Of a stretch of 40,358 nucleotides of DNA, positions 24,129-33,383 are shown piece by piece (within the stretch, counting starts at the first letter, position 1; each line of letters opens with the position of its first letter). This DNA is from PS1 clade bacterium (lineage in GTDB: Bacteria; Pseudomonadota; Alphaproteobacteria; RS24), in the NCBI GenBank assembly GCA_016779015.1, contig JADHOK010000002.1, positions 1 to 40,358 on the forward strand. Direction: 5' to 3'. Under the pieces are notes generated by a model. The model made no database searches, had not been told where the DNA came from, and worked only from the letters and a program-made list of their open reading frames with translations. Both the position numbers and the translations under genes were made by a program.

Positions 24129-26068
24129 TGCGCCGGGCTCTGACAGCGATATTTCTGGCGCGCCCGCATGCCCTGGCGCTGCTGCTGTTGGCAGTGGTGT
24201 TTTTGAGCCTCAATCTGTTTTCCAATCTGGCACTCAGAAATGCGCGGCTCGACCTGACACAGAACGGTCTGTTCACCTTGAGCCAAGGCACGCGCAATAT
24301 TGTCGCCGGATTGCAGGAACCGATAAGGCTGAAATTTTATTATTCGCAAGCAATAGCCGCCGAGCAGCCGGGCCTGCGCGTCGAGGCGCAGCGCGTGCGC
24401 GATATGTTGGAAGAAATTACCATGGCGGCGGACGGCATGGTTGAGCTTGATATTATCGACCCTGAGCCGTTTTCCGAGGCCGAAGATCAAGCGGTGGCGC
24501 AAGGTTTGGTGGCGCGCCCCGTGGCTGAGGGCGAGGTGGTGTATTTCGGTCTGGTCGGCACCAATTTGGTCGATAATGTCGAAATCATTCCCTATTTCGC
24601 CGCCGAGCGGCAGCAATATTTGGAATATGATTTGGCGCGCTTGCTGCACAATCTGGGACGCCCGCAAAAGCCGGTGCTTGGCATTATTTCCAATCTACCG
24701 CTCGACACCGGGGCCGGTGGCATTATGGCGGCGATGCGCGGCCAGTCGCAGCCTTTCCTCATCTATGCCGAGCTGGCCGACCGTTTCGACGTCGCGTTTA
24801 TCCCGCCGCAAGAGGTGAAAATCCCCAACCGCGTCGATGTGCTGCTCTTGGCTCATCCGCGCCCGCTCTCCGATGTGCAGGCTTATGCGGTCGACCAATT
24901 TGTGATGCGCGGCGGACGCGTCATCGCTTTCATCGACCCGCAATCCGAGGTCAGTCTGACGGCCGGGCCGAATGGCGAACCATTGAAAGGCTATACCGAG
25001 CAATCGGATATGCCGCGCTTGATGCGCCAATGGGGGGTCGCCATGGCGGGCGATCTTATTGTTGCCGATAGAAAACGCGCGCAACGTGTGGCGGCCGGGC
25101 GCGATGCGCGCCGCGCCCTCACGGATTATATTTTATGGATGGGGCTTGGCCCAAGCGAGATGAACGCGGACGACCCGATTACCGGCAATATTGACCGGTT
25201 GAATATCGGCACGGTCGGTGCGCTGATGCCGAGCGAGGGGGCGCGCACGCAATTCACCGCGCTGGTGACCTCATCCGATGAGGCGGGATTGATGACCCGC
25301 GATTATGTCTTGTCCGCGCCGACGCCCGATGCGCTGCAACGCCGTTTCGCGGTCGGCGAAGCGCCTTATGTTATCGCCGCGCGTCTGTCGGGCCGCGTCG
25401 CCAGCGCCTTTGCCGATGGCCCGCCCGAAGCGACCAATGATAAAGGCGACCGCGCGCGCGCCGAAAATCATATCGCCGCCACCGAGACGGCCAATATTGT
25501 GGTGTTCGCTGACAGCGATTTCTTCGATGATCGTTTTTGGGTGTCGGAGCAGAATTATCTCGGCCAGCGCTTTGGCGTGCCGATTGCCGATAATGGCAAG
25601 TTTCTTTTAAACGCGGTTGAGAACCTGATGGGGTCGAACTATCTTATCTCTCTGCGCGGGCGTGAAAAAGCAGCCCGTCCTTTCACCCGTATCGAAGCGC
25701 TGCGCCGCGCCGCCGAAGCCGAATATTTGGCCGAACAGCAAAACCTCATCGCCCGTATCGAAGCCGCGCAAGGCGAGCTTGACCGCTTGGAGCAAAGCGG
25801 CGCGCAACTGGCCGAGGCCGATGAAGCGGCCGTCGCCTATCGCGCTGAATTGGTAGCAGCGCGCAAAGCGTTGCGTCGTGTGCAGGGCAATCTGCGGCGC
25901 GATATTGAGGCGCTGCAAAGCCGCCTCACCTGGGCCAATATTGCGGTCATGCCGGTGCTGATTTCGGGCGTCGCGCTGCTCTTGGCGTGGCGACAAAGAC
26001 GCCAAAGACTGGCGACGCAAAAAGCCGGCGGGTTGATTGTCGAAGCGTCAAAGGAGGCAACGGGCTGA
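24128..26068 (+). CDS. GldG family protein (ABC auxiliary, DUF4350/ABC_transp_aux type)
   Basis: A GTG at 24125 and the ATG at 24128 are both possible; the latter gives 646 residues. One helix near the N-terminus (about 14-35) and one at the C-terminus (about 610-630) place a large domain in the periplasm. That domain starts with LTQNGLFTLSQGTRNI, the GldG landmark, and includes VFADSDFFDD. A coiled coil of about 75 residues precedes the last helix. It is coupled to its neighbours by overlaps. In Bacteroidetes GldG serves gliding; here that role is unlikely and the function is unknown. Confidence 0.9.
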   Translation: MRRALTAIFLARPHALALLLLAVVFLSLNLFSNLALRNARLDLTQNGLFTLSQGTRNIVAGLQEPIRLKFYYSQAIAAEQPGLRVEAQRVRDMLEEITMAADGMVELDIIDPEPFSEAEDQAVAQGLVARPVAEGEVVYFGLVGTNLVDNVEIIPYFAAERQQYLEYDLARLLHNLGRPQKPVLGIISNLPLDTGAGGIMAAMRGQSQPFLIYAELADRFDVAFIPPQEVKIPNRVDVLLLAHPRPLSDVQAYAVDQFVMRGGRVIAFIDPQSEVSLTAGPNGEPLKGYTEQSDMPRLMRQWGVAMAGDLIVADRKRAQRVAAGRDARRALTDYILWMGLGPSEMNADDPITGNIDRLNIGTVGALMPSEGARTQFTALVTSSDEAGLMTRDYVLSAPTPDALQRRFAVGEAPYVIAARLSGRVASAFADGPPEATNDKGDRARAENHIAATETANIVVFADSDFFDDRFWVSEQNYLGQRFGVPIADNGKFLLNAVENLMGSNYLISLRGREKAARPFTRIEALRRAAEAEYLAEQQNLIARIEAAQGELDRLEQSGAQLAEADEAAVAYRAELVAARKALRRVQGNLRRDIEALQSRLTWANIAVMPVLISGVALLLAWRQRRQRLATQKAGGLIVEASKEATG

Positions 26069-27081
26069 TGGATATTCAGCGTCTCCTACGTCCCTTGGGA
26101 TTGGTCACCGGTGCCAGTCTGGTGCTGGCTTTTATCGGGTTGATGGGCGACCGGCCGGTCAATGCGGTGCCGCCGCCGCAAGTGCTGCTTGCCGATTATG
26201 CTGCGCATTTTCGTGACGCGCAAAAGCTGGAAGTGACGCATGGGCTGGGGCTGTCGGGCGTGCGCGGTTTGTATATGAGCCGCGGCGCGCAAGGCTGGAC
26301 GCTCGACCAGCGTTGGGGTTATCCGGCCAATGACGAGCTGGTCAATGAGACGCTGCTGGCGCTGGCCGATTTGAAAGCCGTCGAGGCGCGCACCGCGCAG
26401 CCCGACTGGCACCGCGCGCTGGGCCTCGTGGTGCCCGAAGAATTGGGCGCGGCGGTGCGCTTTCGCGTTACTGACAGCGGCGGCGAAGAACTGGCTTCCC
26501 TGCTGCTCGGCAAGGAGCAGCAAAGCGAGGCCGAGGCCAAGCAGCAGGTTGAGAATTACGGCCCCGAATTGCGTCAGTTTTATGTGCGGCGCGAGGACAG
26601 CAATCAGAGCTGGTTGGCGCGCGGACGCCTGCCGCGCAACCCCGAACCGGCGGCGTGGATAGACCCGCGCTTGCCGCGTCACGCGCCCGATAAATTGCGC
26701 CAAGTGCGGTTTGAAGGCGCGCCCGATGATTTCGCTTTTGTGCGTGTCGGTGAGGCGTGGTCAATGGCCGGCGCGGCGCGCTGGTTGCAGCGTCTGGACA
26801 CCTTGCGCCCCGATGATGTGGCGCGCGAAGATGCGATTAATTTTGAAAAGGCGCGCCGCTTTACCCTTATCTATGCCGACGGCGTGTCGATAAGATTTGA
26901 AAATATCGGCGCGGCGACAGTGATTTGGAGCCGCATGCGCATCACCGCCAAGCCAACGGCGAGCGCCGAAACCAAAGCGCTGGCCGACCGATTGAATGCC
27001 CGTTATGAGGGTTGGGCATTGCGCTATGACGCCGCGCGGACGCCGGTTTTAATGCCCGCCAAGCGCGACCTCGAAAGTTAG
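26068..27081 (+). CDS. DUF4340 domain-containing protein
   Basis: The frame is open from 25987, but the ATG at 26068 overlaps the GldG-like stop (TGATG), giving 337 residues. An N-terminal hydrophobic segment (about 11-27) acts as a membrane anchor. The periplasmic part has two beta-rich DUF4340 repeats, with GWTLDQRWGYPAN, LLLGKEQQ and WIDPRLPR as landmarks. DUF4340 proteins regularly follow GldG-type genes, so it is presumably an outer partner of this transporter. It is the last gene of the operon. Confidence 0.88.
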   Translation: MDIQRLLRPLGLVTGASLVLAFIGLMGDRPVNAVPPPQVLLADYAAHFRDAQKLEVTHGLGLSGVRGLYMSRGAQGWTLDQRWGYPANDELVNETLLALADLKAVEARTAQPDWHRALGLVVPEELGAAVRFRVTDSGGEELASLLLGKEQQSEAEAKQQVENYGPELRQFYVRREDSNQSWLARGRLPRNPEPAAWIDPRLPRHAPDKLRQVRFEGAPDDFAFVRVGEAWSMAGAARWLQRLDTLRPDDVAREDAINFEKARRFTLIYADGVSIRFENIGAATVIWSRMRITAKPTASAETKALADRLNARYEGWALRYDAARTPVLMPAKRDLES

Positions 27082-27105
27082 TCAACCGCCCCCTTTTCGG
27101 GTCAT

Positions 27106-27134
27106 TTGACTTTGCTAAATCGACGCAGTAAGTC
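27106..27134 (+). promoter_or_regulatory. Possible acnB promoter
   Basis: TTGACT (27106-27111) is followed after 17 bp by TAAGTC (27129-27134), a poor -10. The start codon is 39 bases downstream. It lies in the 92-bp gap before acnB. Confidence 0.35.
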
Positions 27135-27173
27135 AGTGCTAGCACCATTTTAATAGCTGAAAGCGAGTGAGCC

Positions 27174-29954
27174 ATGAGCCTTTATGACGCTTATCTTGAA
27201 GAGATTGAAACCCGCAAAAAACAGGGCCTGAGCGCCAAGCCGATCGACGATGCGGCGCTTCTGGCCGAGATCATCGCGCAGATTAAGGATGCGGGCCACG
27301 CGCACCGCGAAGCGTCGCTCAAGCATTTCATCTATAACACGCTGCCCGGCACCACCAGTGCGGCCGGTGAAAAAGCCAATTTTTTGAAAGAGATTATTCT
27401 CGGGCTGGCGGATGTGGCCGAAATCTCGACCGATTTCGCGTTTGAATTGCTGTCGCATATGAAAGGCGGCCCGTCAGTGGAAGTGCTGCTGGATTTGGCG
27501 CTGATGGATGGCGAGGGTGATGCCACTTCCCCTGCGACTGCCACGCAAGCCGCCGAGGTGTTGAAAACGCAAGTTTTTCTTTACGAGGCCGACACTGACC
27601 GCTTGAAACAGGCTTATGAGGCGGGCAATAGCATCGCCAAGGATATTCTGGAAAGCTATGCCAAAGCCGAGTTTTTCACCAAACTGCCGGATATTGAAGA
27701 CGAGTTGAAAGTCGTTACCTATATCGCCGCCGAGGGCGATATTTCGACCGACCTCTTATCGCCGGGCAATCAGGCGCATTCGCGCTCCGACCGCGAACTG
27801 CACGGCAAATGCATGATTTCAGAAGCGGCGCAAAAAGAAATCGAAGCGCTGAAATTGCAGCACCCCAATAAACGCGTCATGCTGATTGCCGAAAAAGGCA
27901 CTATGGGCGTCGGCTCGTCGCGCATGTCGGGGGTCAATAATGTGGCGCTTTGGACGGGCACGCAGGCCAGCCCTTATGTGCCTTTTGTCAATATCGCTCC
28001 GATTGTCGCCGGCACGAATGGCATTTCCCCGATTTTTCTGACCACGGTCGGGGTGACGGGCGGCATTGGCGTTGACCTTAAAAACTGGGTCAAGAAAATC
28101 GGCGACGATGGCAAGCCGCTTTTGAACAATGACGGCAATGCCGTGCTGGAGCAGAAATATTCGGTCGAGACCGGCACTGTTCTGACCATTAATACGAAAA
28201 CCAAAAAACTTTATAATGAGGGCGGCGATGAGGAGCTGGTCGATATTGCCGACAGCTTTACGCCGCAAAAAATTGAATTCATGAAAGCCGGCGGCTCTTA
28301 CGCCATTGTGTTCGGCAAAAAACTGCAAACCATGGCGTGCGAGACGTTGGGTGTGCCGTTGCAATCGGTGTTTGCGTCGTCGAAAGAGATTACCAATGAC
28401 GGCGTCGGCCTGACCGCGGTTGAAAAAATCTTCAACGCCAATGCGCTGGGCGTCGCCACTGACAAACCGCTGCACGCGGGCTCGGATGTGCGCGTCAAAG
28501 TCAATATTGTGGGCTCGCAAGACACAACCGGTCTCATGACCTCGCAGGAATTGGAAGCCATGGCGGCGACCGTATTGTCGCCCAGCGTCGATGGCGCGTA
28601 TCAGTCGGGCTGCCACACCGCCTCGGTATGGGACGCCAAAGCGCAAGCCAATACGCCGCGCCTGATGGCGTTTATGAACAAGTTCGGCCTCATCACGGCG
28701 CGCGACCCGAAAGGTCAATACCACGCCATGACGGATGTCATTCACAAAGTATTGAACGATATTACCGTCGACGACCGGGCCATCATCATTGGCGGTGACA
28801 GCCATACCCGTATGTCGAAAGGCGTCGCTTTTGGCGCTGATAGCGGCACGGTGGCGCTGGCGCTGGCGACCGGCGAGGCGACCATGCCGATACCGGAATC
28901 GGTGAAAGTTAGTTTCAAAGGCAAGATGGCCGAATATATGGATTTCCGCGATGTGGTGCACGCCACACAAGCGCAAATGCTCGACCAATGCGGCGGTGAT
29001 AATGTCTTTCAAGGCCGCGTCATCGAAGTGCATATCGGCACGCTATTGGCCGACCAAGCTTTCACCTTCACCGATTGGACGGCGGAGATGAAAGCCAAAG
29101 CGTCGATTTGTATTTCCGACGATGCGACGCTTATCGGCTCGTTGGAAATTGCCAAAGCGCGTATTCAGGTGATGATCGATAAGGGCATGGATAACGCGCA
29201 AGGTATGTTGCAAGGGCTTATCGATATTGCCGATAAGCGCATTGGTGAGATTAATTCGGGCGAAAAACCGGCGCTTAAGCCCGATGATAATGCCGAATAT
29301 TTCGCCGAAGTGGTGGTCGATCTGGACGTCATTAACGAGCCGATGATAGCCGACCCGGACGTCGAAAACGCCGATATTTCGAAACGCTATACGCATGATA
29401 CCATTCGCCCGATTTCCTATTATCGCGCCGAGAAGAAGGTCGATTTGGGTTTTGTCGGCTCGTGCATGGTGCATAAGGGCGATATGAAAATTGTCGCGCA
29501 AATGTTCCGCAATTTGGAAAAAGAAAATGGCGGCGTCACTTTCCAAGCGCCGCTGGTCATCGCGCCGCCGACTTACAATATTGTCGACGAGCTGAAAGAA
29601 GAGGGCGATTGGGATATTTTGCAGAAATATTCGGGCTTTGAGTTTGACGATAATGCGCCCAAGCAAGAAGCGCGCACGGCTTATGAGAACACGCTTTATC
29701 TGGAGCGCCCGGGTTGCAATCTGTGCATGGGCAATCAGGAAAAAGCCGCTAAAGGCGACACCGTGATGGCCACCTCGACGCGCTTGTTCAAAGGCCGCGT
29801 GGTGGAAGACAGCGATGAAAAAGCCGGCGAGTCGCTTTTGGCGTCAACGCCGGTCGTGGTGTTGTCCTCCATATTGGGCCGCACGCCGTCGCTGGACGAA
29901 TATCAAACCGCCGTGCAAGGCATTGATTTGACCAAATTCGCACCGCCAGCCTAA
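27174..29954 (+). CDS. acnB: Aconitate hydratase B (bifunctional 2-methylisocitrate dehydratase type)
   Basis: The product has 926 residues, somewhat longer than E. coli AcnB (865). The N-terminal HEAT-like domain (about 1-160) begins MSLYDAYLEEIETRKKQG, and the swivel domain precedes the catalytic domains, the AcnB order. The 4Fe-4S ligands are C764 (GSCMVHKGD) and C848/C851 (CNLCMGNQ). It isomerises citrate and isocitrate in the TCA cycle. The AcnB type is unusual for this class, where AcnA is commoner, and its place beside ccmA is where acnA often sits. Confidence 0.97.
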   Translation: MSLYDAYLEEIETRKKQGLSAKPIDDAALLAEIIAQIKDAGHAHREASLKHFIYNTLPGTTSAAGEKANFLKEIILGLADVAEISTDFAFELLSHMKGGPSVEVLLDLALMDGEGDATSPATATQAAEVLKTQVFLYEADTDRLKQAYEAGNSIAKDILESYAKAEFFTKLPDIEDELKVVTYIAAEGDISTDLLSPGNQAHSRSDRELHGKCMISEAAQKEIEALKLQHPNKRVMLIAEKGTMGVGSSRMSGVNNVALWTGTQASPYVPFVNIAPIVAGTNGISPIFLTTVGVTGGIGVDLKNWVKKIGDDGKPLLNNDGNAVLEQKYSVETGTVLTINTKTKKLYNEGGDEELVDIADSFTPQKIEFMKAGGSYAIVFGKKLQTMACETLGVPLQSVFASSKEITNDGVGLTAVEKIFNANALGVATDKPLHAGSDVRVKVNIVGSQDTTGLMTSQELEAMAATVLSPSVDGAYQSGCHTASVWDAKAQANTPRLMAFMNKFGLITARDPKGQYHAMTDVIHKVLNDITVDDRAIIIGGDSHTRMSKGVAFGADSGTVALALATGEATMPIPESVKVSFKGKMAEYMDFRDVVHATQAQMLDQCGGDNVFQGRVIEVHIGTLLADQAFTFTDWTAEMKAKASICISDDATLIGSLEIAKARIQVMIDKGMDNAQGMLQGLIDIADKRIGEINSGEKPALKPDDNAEYFAEVVVDLDVINEPMIADPDVENADISKRYTHDTIRPISYYRAEKKVDLGFVGSCMVHKGDMKIVAQMFRNLEKENGGVTFQAPLVIAPPTYNIVDELKEEGDWDILQKYSGFEFDDNAPKQEARTAYENTLYLERPGCNLCMGNQEKAAKGDTVMATSTRLFKGRVVEDSDEKAGESLLASTPVVVLSSILGRTPSLDEYQTAVQGIDLTKFAPPA

Positions 29955-29963
29955 AACAATGGC

Positions 29964-30632
29964 ATGAGTGATGTTCTATCTGATGCCGAGATAGGCGCGC
30001 GCCACGGCTTGAGCGCGGCGGCGTATGACGGCGCGCGCGAGCTGCGCGTTGAAGAGCTGGCCTGTACGCGCGGCGCGGCGCTGATTTTTGACAATTTATC
30101 TTTCACCGTGAAAGCCGGGGAGGCGCTGCTGGTCGGCGGTGCCAATGGCAGCGGTAAATCATCGCTGCTGCGCCAATTGGCCGGCCTGCTGCCGGTAGCG
30201 GCGGGGCGCATTGAGATGGCATTCGGCGCGCCCGACCAAACGGTGCATTATTTGGGCCATGCTGACGGTCTCAAAAATGCCCTGACGGTCGGCGAAACGC
30301 TGGCTTTCGAAGCGGCGCTGGTGGGTTGTGCTTTGCCCGCTCAAATCAGTGCAACCTTGGGGCTTGGTGCGCGCGATTGGCAATTTGTCGGCGATCTGTC
30401 GGCCGGCCAAAGACGCCGTCTGACATTGGCGCGTCTCATTATCGACCCGCGCCCGCTATGGTTGCTTGACGAGCCGATGACGGCGCTCGACACGCAAGCT
30501 CGCGCCCTTGTCGATGCTTTGGCGCAAGCGCATTTGGCACAAGGCGGCATGATTGTCGCCGCCAGCCATGAGGGTCTGGCGTTTGCCCAGAGCGAGATAA
30601 GATTGGGCCAAGCGATGGAAGCCGGGGCATGA
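29964..30632 (+). CDS. ccmA: Cytochrome c biogenesis heme exporter ATP-binding protein CcmA
   Basis: The product has 222 residues. Walker A GGANGSGKSS is at 58-67, the signature is LSAGQRRRLTLARL, and Walker B is LWLLDEPMTALD. The first about 25 residues are an extra leader absent from most CcmA proteins, so a later start is possible but no better site is visible. CcmA drives release of holo-CcmE from CcmC in cytochrome c maturation (System I). Its stop overlaps the ccmB start. Confidence 0.94.
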   Translation: MSDVLSDAEIGARHGLSAAAYDGARELRVEELACTRGAALIFDNLSFTVKAGEALLVGGANGSGKSSLLRQLAGLLPVAAGRIEMAFGAPDQTVHYLGHADGLKNALTVGETLAFEAALVGCALPAQISATLGLGARDWQFVGDLSAGQRRRLTLARLIIDPRPLWLLDEPMTALDTQARALVDALAQAHLAQGGMIVAASHEGLAFAQSEIRLGQAMEAGA

Positions 30633-31306
30633 GTATGAAAATGAGCTTGTTCGCCGCCATTTGCCGACAGCATATGCAGCTCGCTTGGCGCGGCGGCCAG
30701 ACCGTGCTTGCGGTCAGCTTTTTGTTCATCGCCGTCACCCTGCTGCCATTCGGGCTGGGGCCGGAATTGAAATTATTGCGCGCGCTGGCCCCCGGCCTGC
30801 TCTGGGTGGTGCTGGCCATTGCGCTTTTGGCGACACTCGACCGGCTGTTTCAAGCTGATTTCGAAGACGGCGCGCTGGACCGTCTGATGCTGCTGCCGCT
30901 GCCTTTCGAGGCTGCGGTGTTGGCCAAACTGCTCGGCCATTTTCTGGCTTTGGTGGTACCGCTGTTGGTCAGTGTGCCGCTGGCCGGTCTTTTGTTGAAT
31001 ATTGAAGGCGCAAGGGTGCCCTTGGTCTTGGCCGCCATGGCGTGCGGCGCACCGGCACTGGTATTGTCGGGCGGCATTGGCGCTGCGCTGGCCGTCAGCG
31101 TGCGACGCGGTGGTCTGTTGACGGTGCTTATCGCCATGCCGTTTTATGTGCCGGTGTTAATTTTCGGCGCGGCCACGGCGCGTGTGGCGCTGGAAGGCGG
31201 TGTCGGCATTTGGCCTTATTTGGGGGTGCTGGCGGCGTTGAGCGGTGCGGCCTTATTATTGGCGCCATGGGCCATTGCCGCCGCCCTGCGCTCAGCGTTA
31301 CGCTAG
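30629..31306 (+). CDS. ccmB: Heme exporter protein CcmB
   Basis: The product has 225 residues with six hydrophobic helices, coupled to ccmA by an ATGA overlap. The segment LFQADFEDGALDRLMLLPL is the conserved cytoplasmic loop of CcmB. It forms the membrane channel of the CcmAB complex in the inner membrane. Confidence 0.95.
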   Translation: MSMKMSLFAAICRQHMQLAWRGGQTVLAVSFLFIAVTLLPFGLGPELKLLRALAPGLLWVVLAIALLATLDRLFQADFEDGALDRLMLLPLPFEAAVLAKLLGHFLALVVPLLVSVPLAGLLLNIEGARVPLVLAAMACGAPALVLSGGIGAALAVSVRRGGLLTVLIAMPFYVPVLIFGAATARVALEGGVGIWPYLGVLAALSGAALLLAPWAIAAALRSALR

Positions 31307-31332
31307 AGGAATTATGGTGAAAGAGATTTTAA

Positions 31333-32076
31333 ATGCTTAAAGCGCTTGAAAATATCTCGGCTTTTTATGCCAACCCGACCCGCTTTATGGGTTTGGCGGC
31401 GCGCCTGCACGCACCGCTTTGGGCGTTGGCTTTGGCTTTGCTCGCCTATGGTCTTTATCGCGTCGCCTTTGTGCCCGATGATTATCAGCAGGGCGCGACG
31501 GTTAAGATAATGTTTGTGCATGTGCCTGCCGCCTGGATGGCGCTGTTTGGCTATAGCTTCATCTTTTTTGCTTCAGTGACGGCGTTGGTGTTTCGCCATC
31601 CTTTGGGCCATGTGGCGGCGCGCGCGGCGGCCCCTATCGGGGCGGTGTTTACGCTTATCGCTCTGGTTACCGGCTCGCTGTGGGGCCAGCCCATGTGGGG
31701 CACGTGGTGGGTGTGGGATGCGCGCCTGACCTCGGTGCTGGTGCTGTTTTTCATCTATCTCGGTTATATCGCTTTGTGGCAGGCGATCGACGAACCGACC
31801 CGCGCGGCGCGCGCGGCAGCGATATTGGCCATCGTCGGTTTCGTCAATGTGCCGATTGTCAAATTTTCGGTCGATTGGTGGAACACGCTGCACCAGCCGG
31901 CCAGCGTTTCGCGGCTGGCGCGTCCGGCGCTGCATGCTGATTTTCTCTATCCGCTGCTGATAATGGGCGGAGCGTTTCTGGTGCTATTTCTGGCGCTGAC
32001 ATTGACGCGTATGCAGATGGAAGTATTGCGGCAGAAGCTGCGCGTTAAAGCCAATTTGCACGGTCACAAAGGATAA
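31333..32076 (+). CDS. ccmC: Heme exporter protein CcmC
   Basis: The product has 247 residues with six helices. The tryptophan-rich heme-handling motif WGTWWVWDARLTS lies near residue 120, with flanking histidines (one in MFVHVPAAW, one in LHQPASVSR). CcmC loads heme onto CcmE in the periplasm. It lies 26 bases after ccmB and 5 bases before ccmD. Confidence 0.96.
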   Translation: MLKALENISAFYANPTRFMGLAARLHAPLWALALALLAYGLYRVAFVPDDYQQGATVKIMFVHVPAAWMALFGYSFIFFASVTALVFRHPLGHVAARAAAPIGAVFTLIALVTGSLWGQPMWGTWWVWDARLTSVLVLFFIYLGYIALWQAIDEPTRAARAAAILAIVGFVNVPIVKFSVDWWNTLHQPASVSRLARPALHADFLYPLLIMGGAFLVLFLALTLTRMQMEVLRQKLRVKANLHGHKG

Positions 32077-32081
32077 GCGCC

Positions 32082-32222
32082 ATGTATGACAGCTATATAT
32101 ATGCCAGCTATATCGCCACTTTTGGGCCGCTGGTGCTGCTCGTCTGGTTCAGCTTCAAAGCTCTGGCGACGGCGCGCGCACGTGTGGACGCGCTGGACAC
32201 AGATGGGGAAGACGCCGCATGA
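32082..32222 (+). CDS. ccmD: Heme exporter protein CcmD (46 residues)
   Basis: This is a very short gene, easily missed. It reads MYDSYIYASYIATFGPLVLL and continues VWFSFKALATARARVDAL, ending in an acidic tail. That is one transmembrane helix (about 11-28) with a basic cytoplasmic side, the CcmD pattern. AAAGGA precedes the ATG, and its stop overlaps the ccmG start (ATGA). CcmD helps release heme-loaded CcmE from the CcmABC complex. Position between ccmC and ccmG makes the call secure. Confidence 0.92.
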   Translation: MYDSYIYASYIATFGPLVLLVWFSFKALATARARVDALDTDGEDAA

Positions 32223-32776
32223 ACCGCCTGTTGCGCTTCGCCCCGGCGCTGGTCGGCGTGGCGCTTTTGGCTCTGTTTGGCGTCGGTCTGACTTTGGGGC
32301 CGCCCGATAGATTGGACAGCGCCTATCAGGACAAAGCGCTGCCCGCTTTCACCCTGCCGCCGCTTTATGACGAACAGGGCGATTTGACCTCGGATGATTT
32401 GCAAAGCGGGGGGCCGGTGCTGGTTAATATTTTCGCCAGCTGGTGCGCGCCGTGTCGGGTCGAACATCCGCAGCTTATGGCATTGAAAGAAAGCGGCGTG
32501 CCGATTTATGCGATAAATTACAAAGACACGCGCAATGCCGCAAAGCGGTTTTTGAACCGCCTCGGCAATCCGTACACCAAAATCGGTTTCGACAAACGCG
32601 GCGCGGTGGCGCTCAATCTCGGCGTCTATGGCGTGCCCGAGACTTTTGTTATTGACGGCGCGGGGCGGGTCCTCAAACGTCTTGTCGGGCCGTTGAGCGC
32701 GCAACATGTGCAGAACGATATTTTGCCCTATTTCACTTCCAAACCGAAGGAGACAGAAAATGCGGTTTCGCGATAA
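32219..32776 (+). CDS. ccmG: Thiol:disulfide interchange protein CcmG/DsbE
   Basis: The product has 185 residues. An N-terminal anchor (about 7-27) puts the thioredoxin domain in the periplasm. The redox motif WCAPC is at 75-79. The cis-proline region is YGVPETFVID, with the acidic GVPE motif of CcmG. It reduces apocytochrome c cysteines for heme attachment. ccmE, ccmF and ccmH are not in the window, so they must lie elsewhere. Confidence 0.95.
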   Translation: MNRLLRFAPALVGVALLALFGVGLTLGPPDRLDSAYQDKALPAFTLPPLYDEQGDLTSDDLQSGGPVLVNIFASWCAPCRVEHPQLMALKESGVPIYAINYKDTRNAAKRFLNRLGNPYTKIGFDKRGAVALNLGVYGVPETFVIDGAGRVLKRLVGPLSAQHVQNDILPYFTSKPKETENAVSR

Positions 32777-33383
32777 AACACGCGCTTACGAACAAGATAT
32801 GTCGTTTTCCAAAATCGTGCCGCATGATGACAGTTTCGAGCGCGATGTTTGCGACACTTGCGGGCTGATAAATTATATCAATCCGAAGCTTATCGCCGGT
32901 GTCGTGGCCGTTTGGGCGGAAGGCGATGGCGATAAAATCCTCATGTGCAAGCGCGCCATTGAACCGCGCAAAGGCTATTGGACGCTGCCCGCCGGTTTTA
33001 TGGAACAGGGCGAAACGGTGGCCCAAGGCGCGGCCCGCGAAGCGCGCGAGGAAGCCAATGCCGATGTCGAAACCGACGCGCTTATCGGCGTTTACAATGT
33101 CGAGCGCATCGCGCAAGTGCAGATGTTTTATCGCGGTCGCCTGCGCTCGGCGGATGTGTCGCCGGGCCCTGAAAGCGAAGCCGTGGCGCTTTTGTCTTGG
33201 GATGAAATTCCGTGGGACGCGCTGGCTTTTCCCGCCGTTTATCATGCGCTGCAGCACTATCGCGCAACCCGTGACGAAGAGCATTTCGCGCCGTTTACCG
33301 AGCCGGAAAACTGGGCCGATACCCCCGGTTTTGAGGCCTTACGCGCGCGCTATGAAAGCTCCGATAAGCCGGCTGATGGGTAA
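32760..33383 (+). CDS. NUDIX hydrolase with N-terminal zinc-ribbon-like segment
   Basis: AAGGAG (32747-32752) selects the ATG at 32760 (MRFRDKTRAY, 207 residues), which overlaps the ccmG end by 17 bases. Residues C31-x2-C34 (CDTCGLINYINPK) form half a zinc ribbon. The Nudix box runs from G79 to about 101, with E85, R93, E94, E97 and E98 all present. Such proteins hydrolyse nucleoside-diphosphate-linked compounds, often ADP-ribose or NADH. The stop codon is the start of a 12-bp repeat array. Confidence 0.92.
   Translation: MRFRDKTRAYEQDMSFSKIVPHDDSFERDVCDTCGLINYINPKLIAGVVAVWAEGDGDKILMCKRAIEPRKGYWTLPAGFMEQGETVAQGAAREAREEANADVETDALIGVYNVERIAQVQMFYRGRLRSADVSPGPESEAVALLSWDEIPWDALAFPAVYHALQHYRATRDEEHFAPFTEPENWADTPGFEALRARYESSDKPADG

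Noticed and set aside
27819-29033. 404-residue open frame antisense to acnB
   Set aside because: Composition is that of a mirror of GC-rich coding sequence (His/Arg/Asp-rich), with no domain and no ribosome site. AcnB on the other strand is certain.
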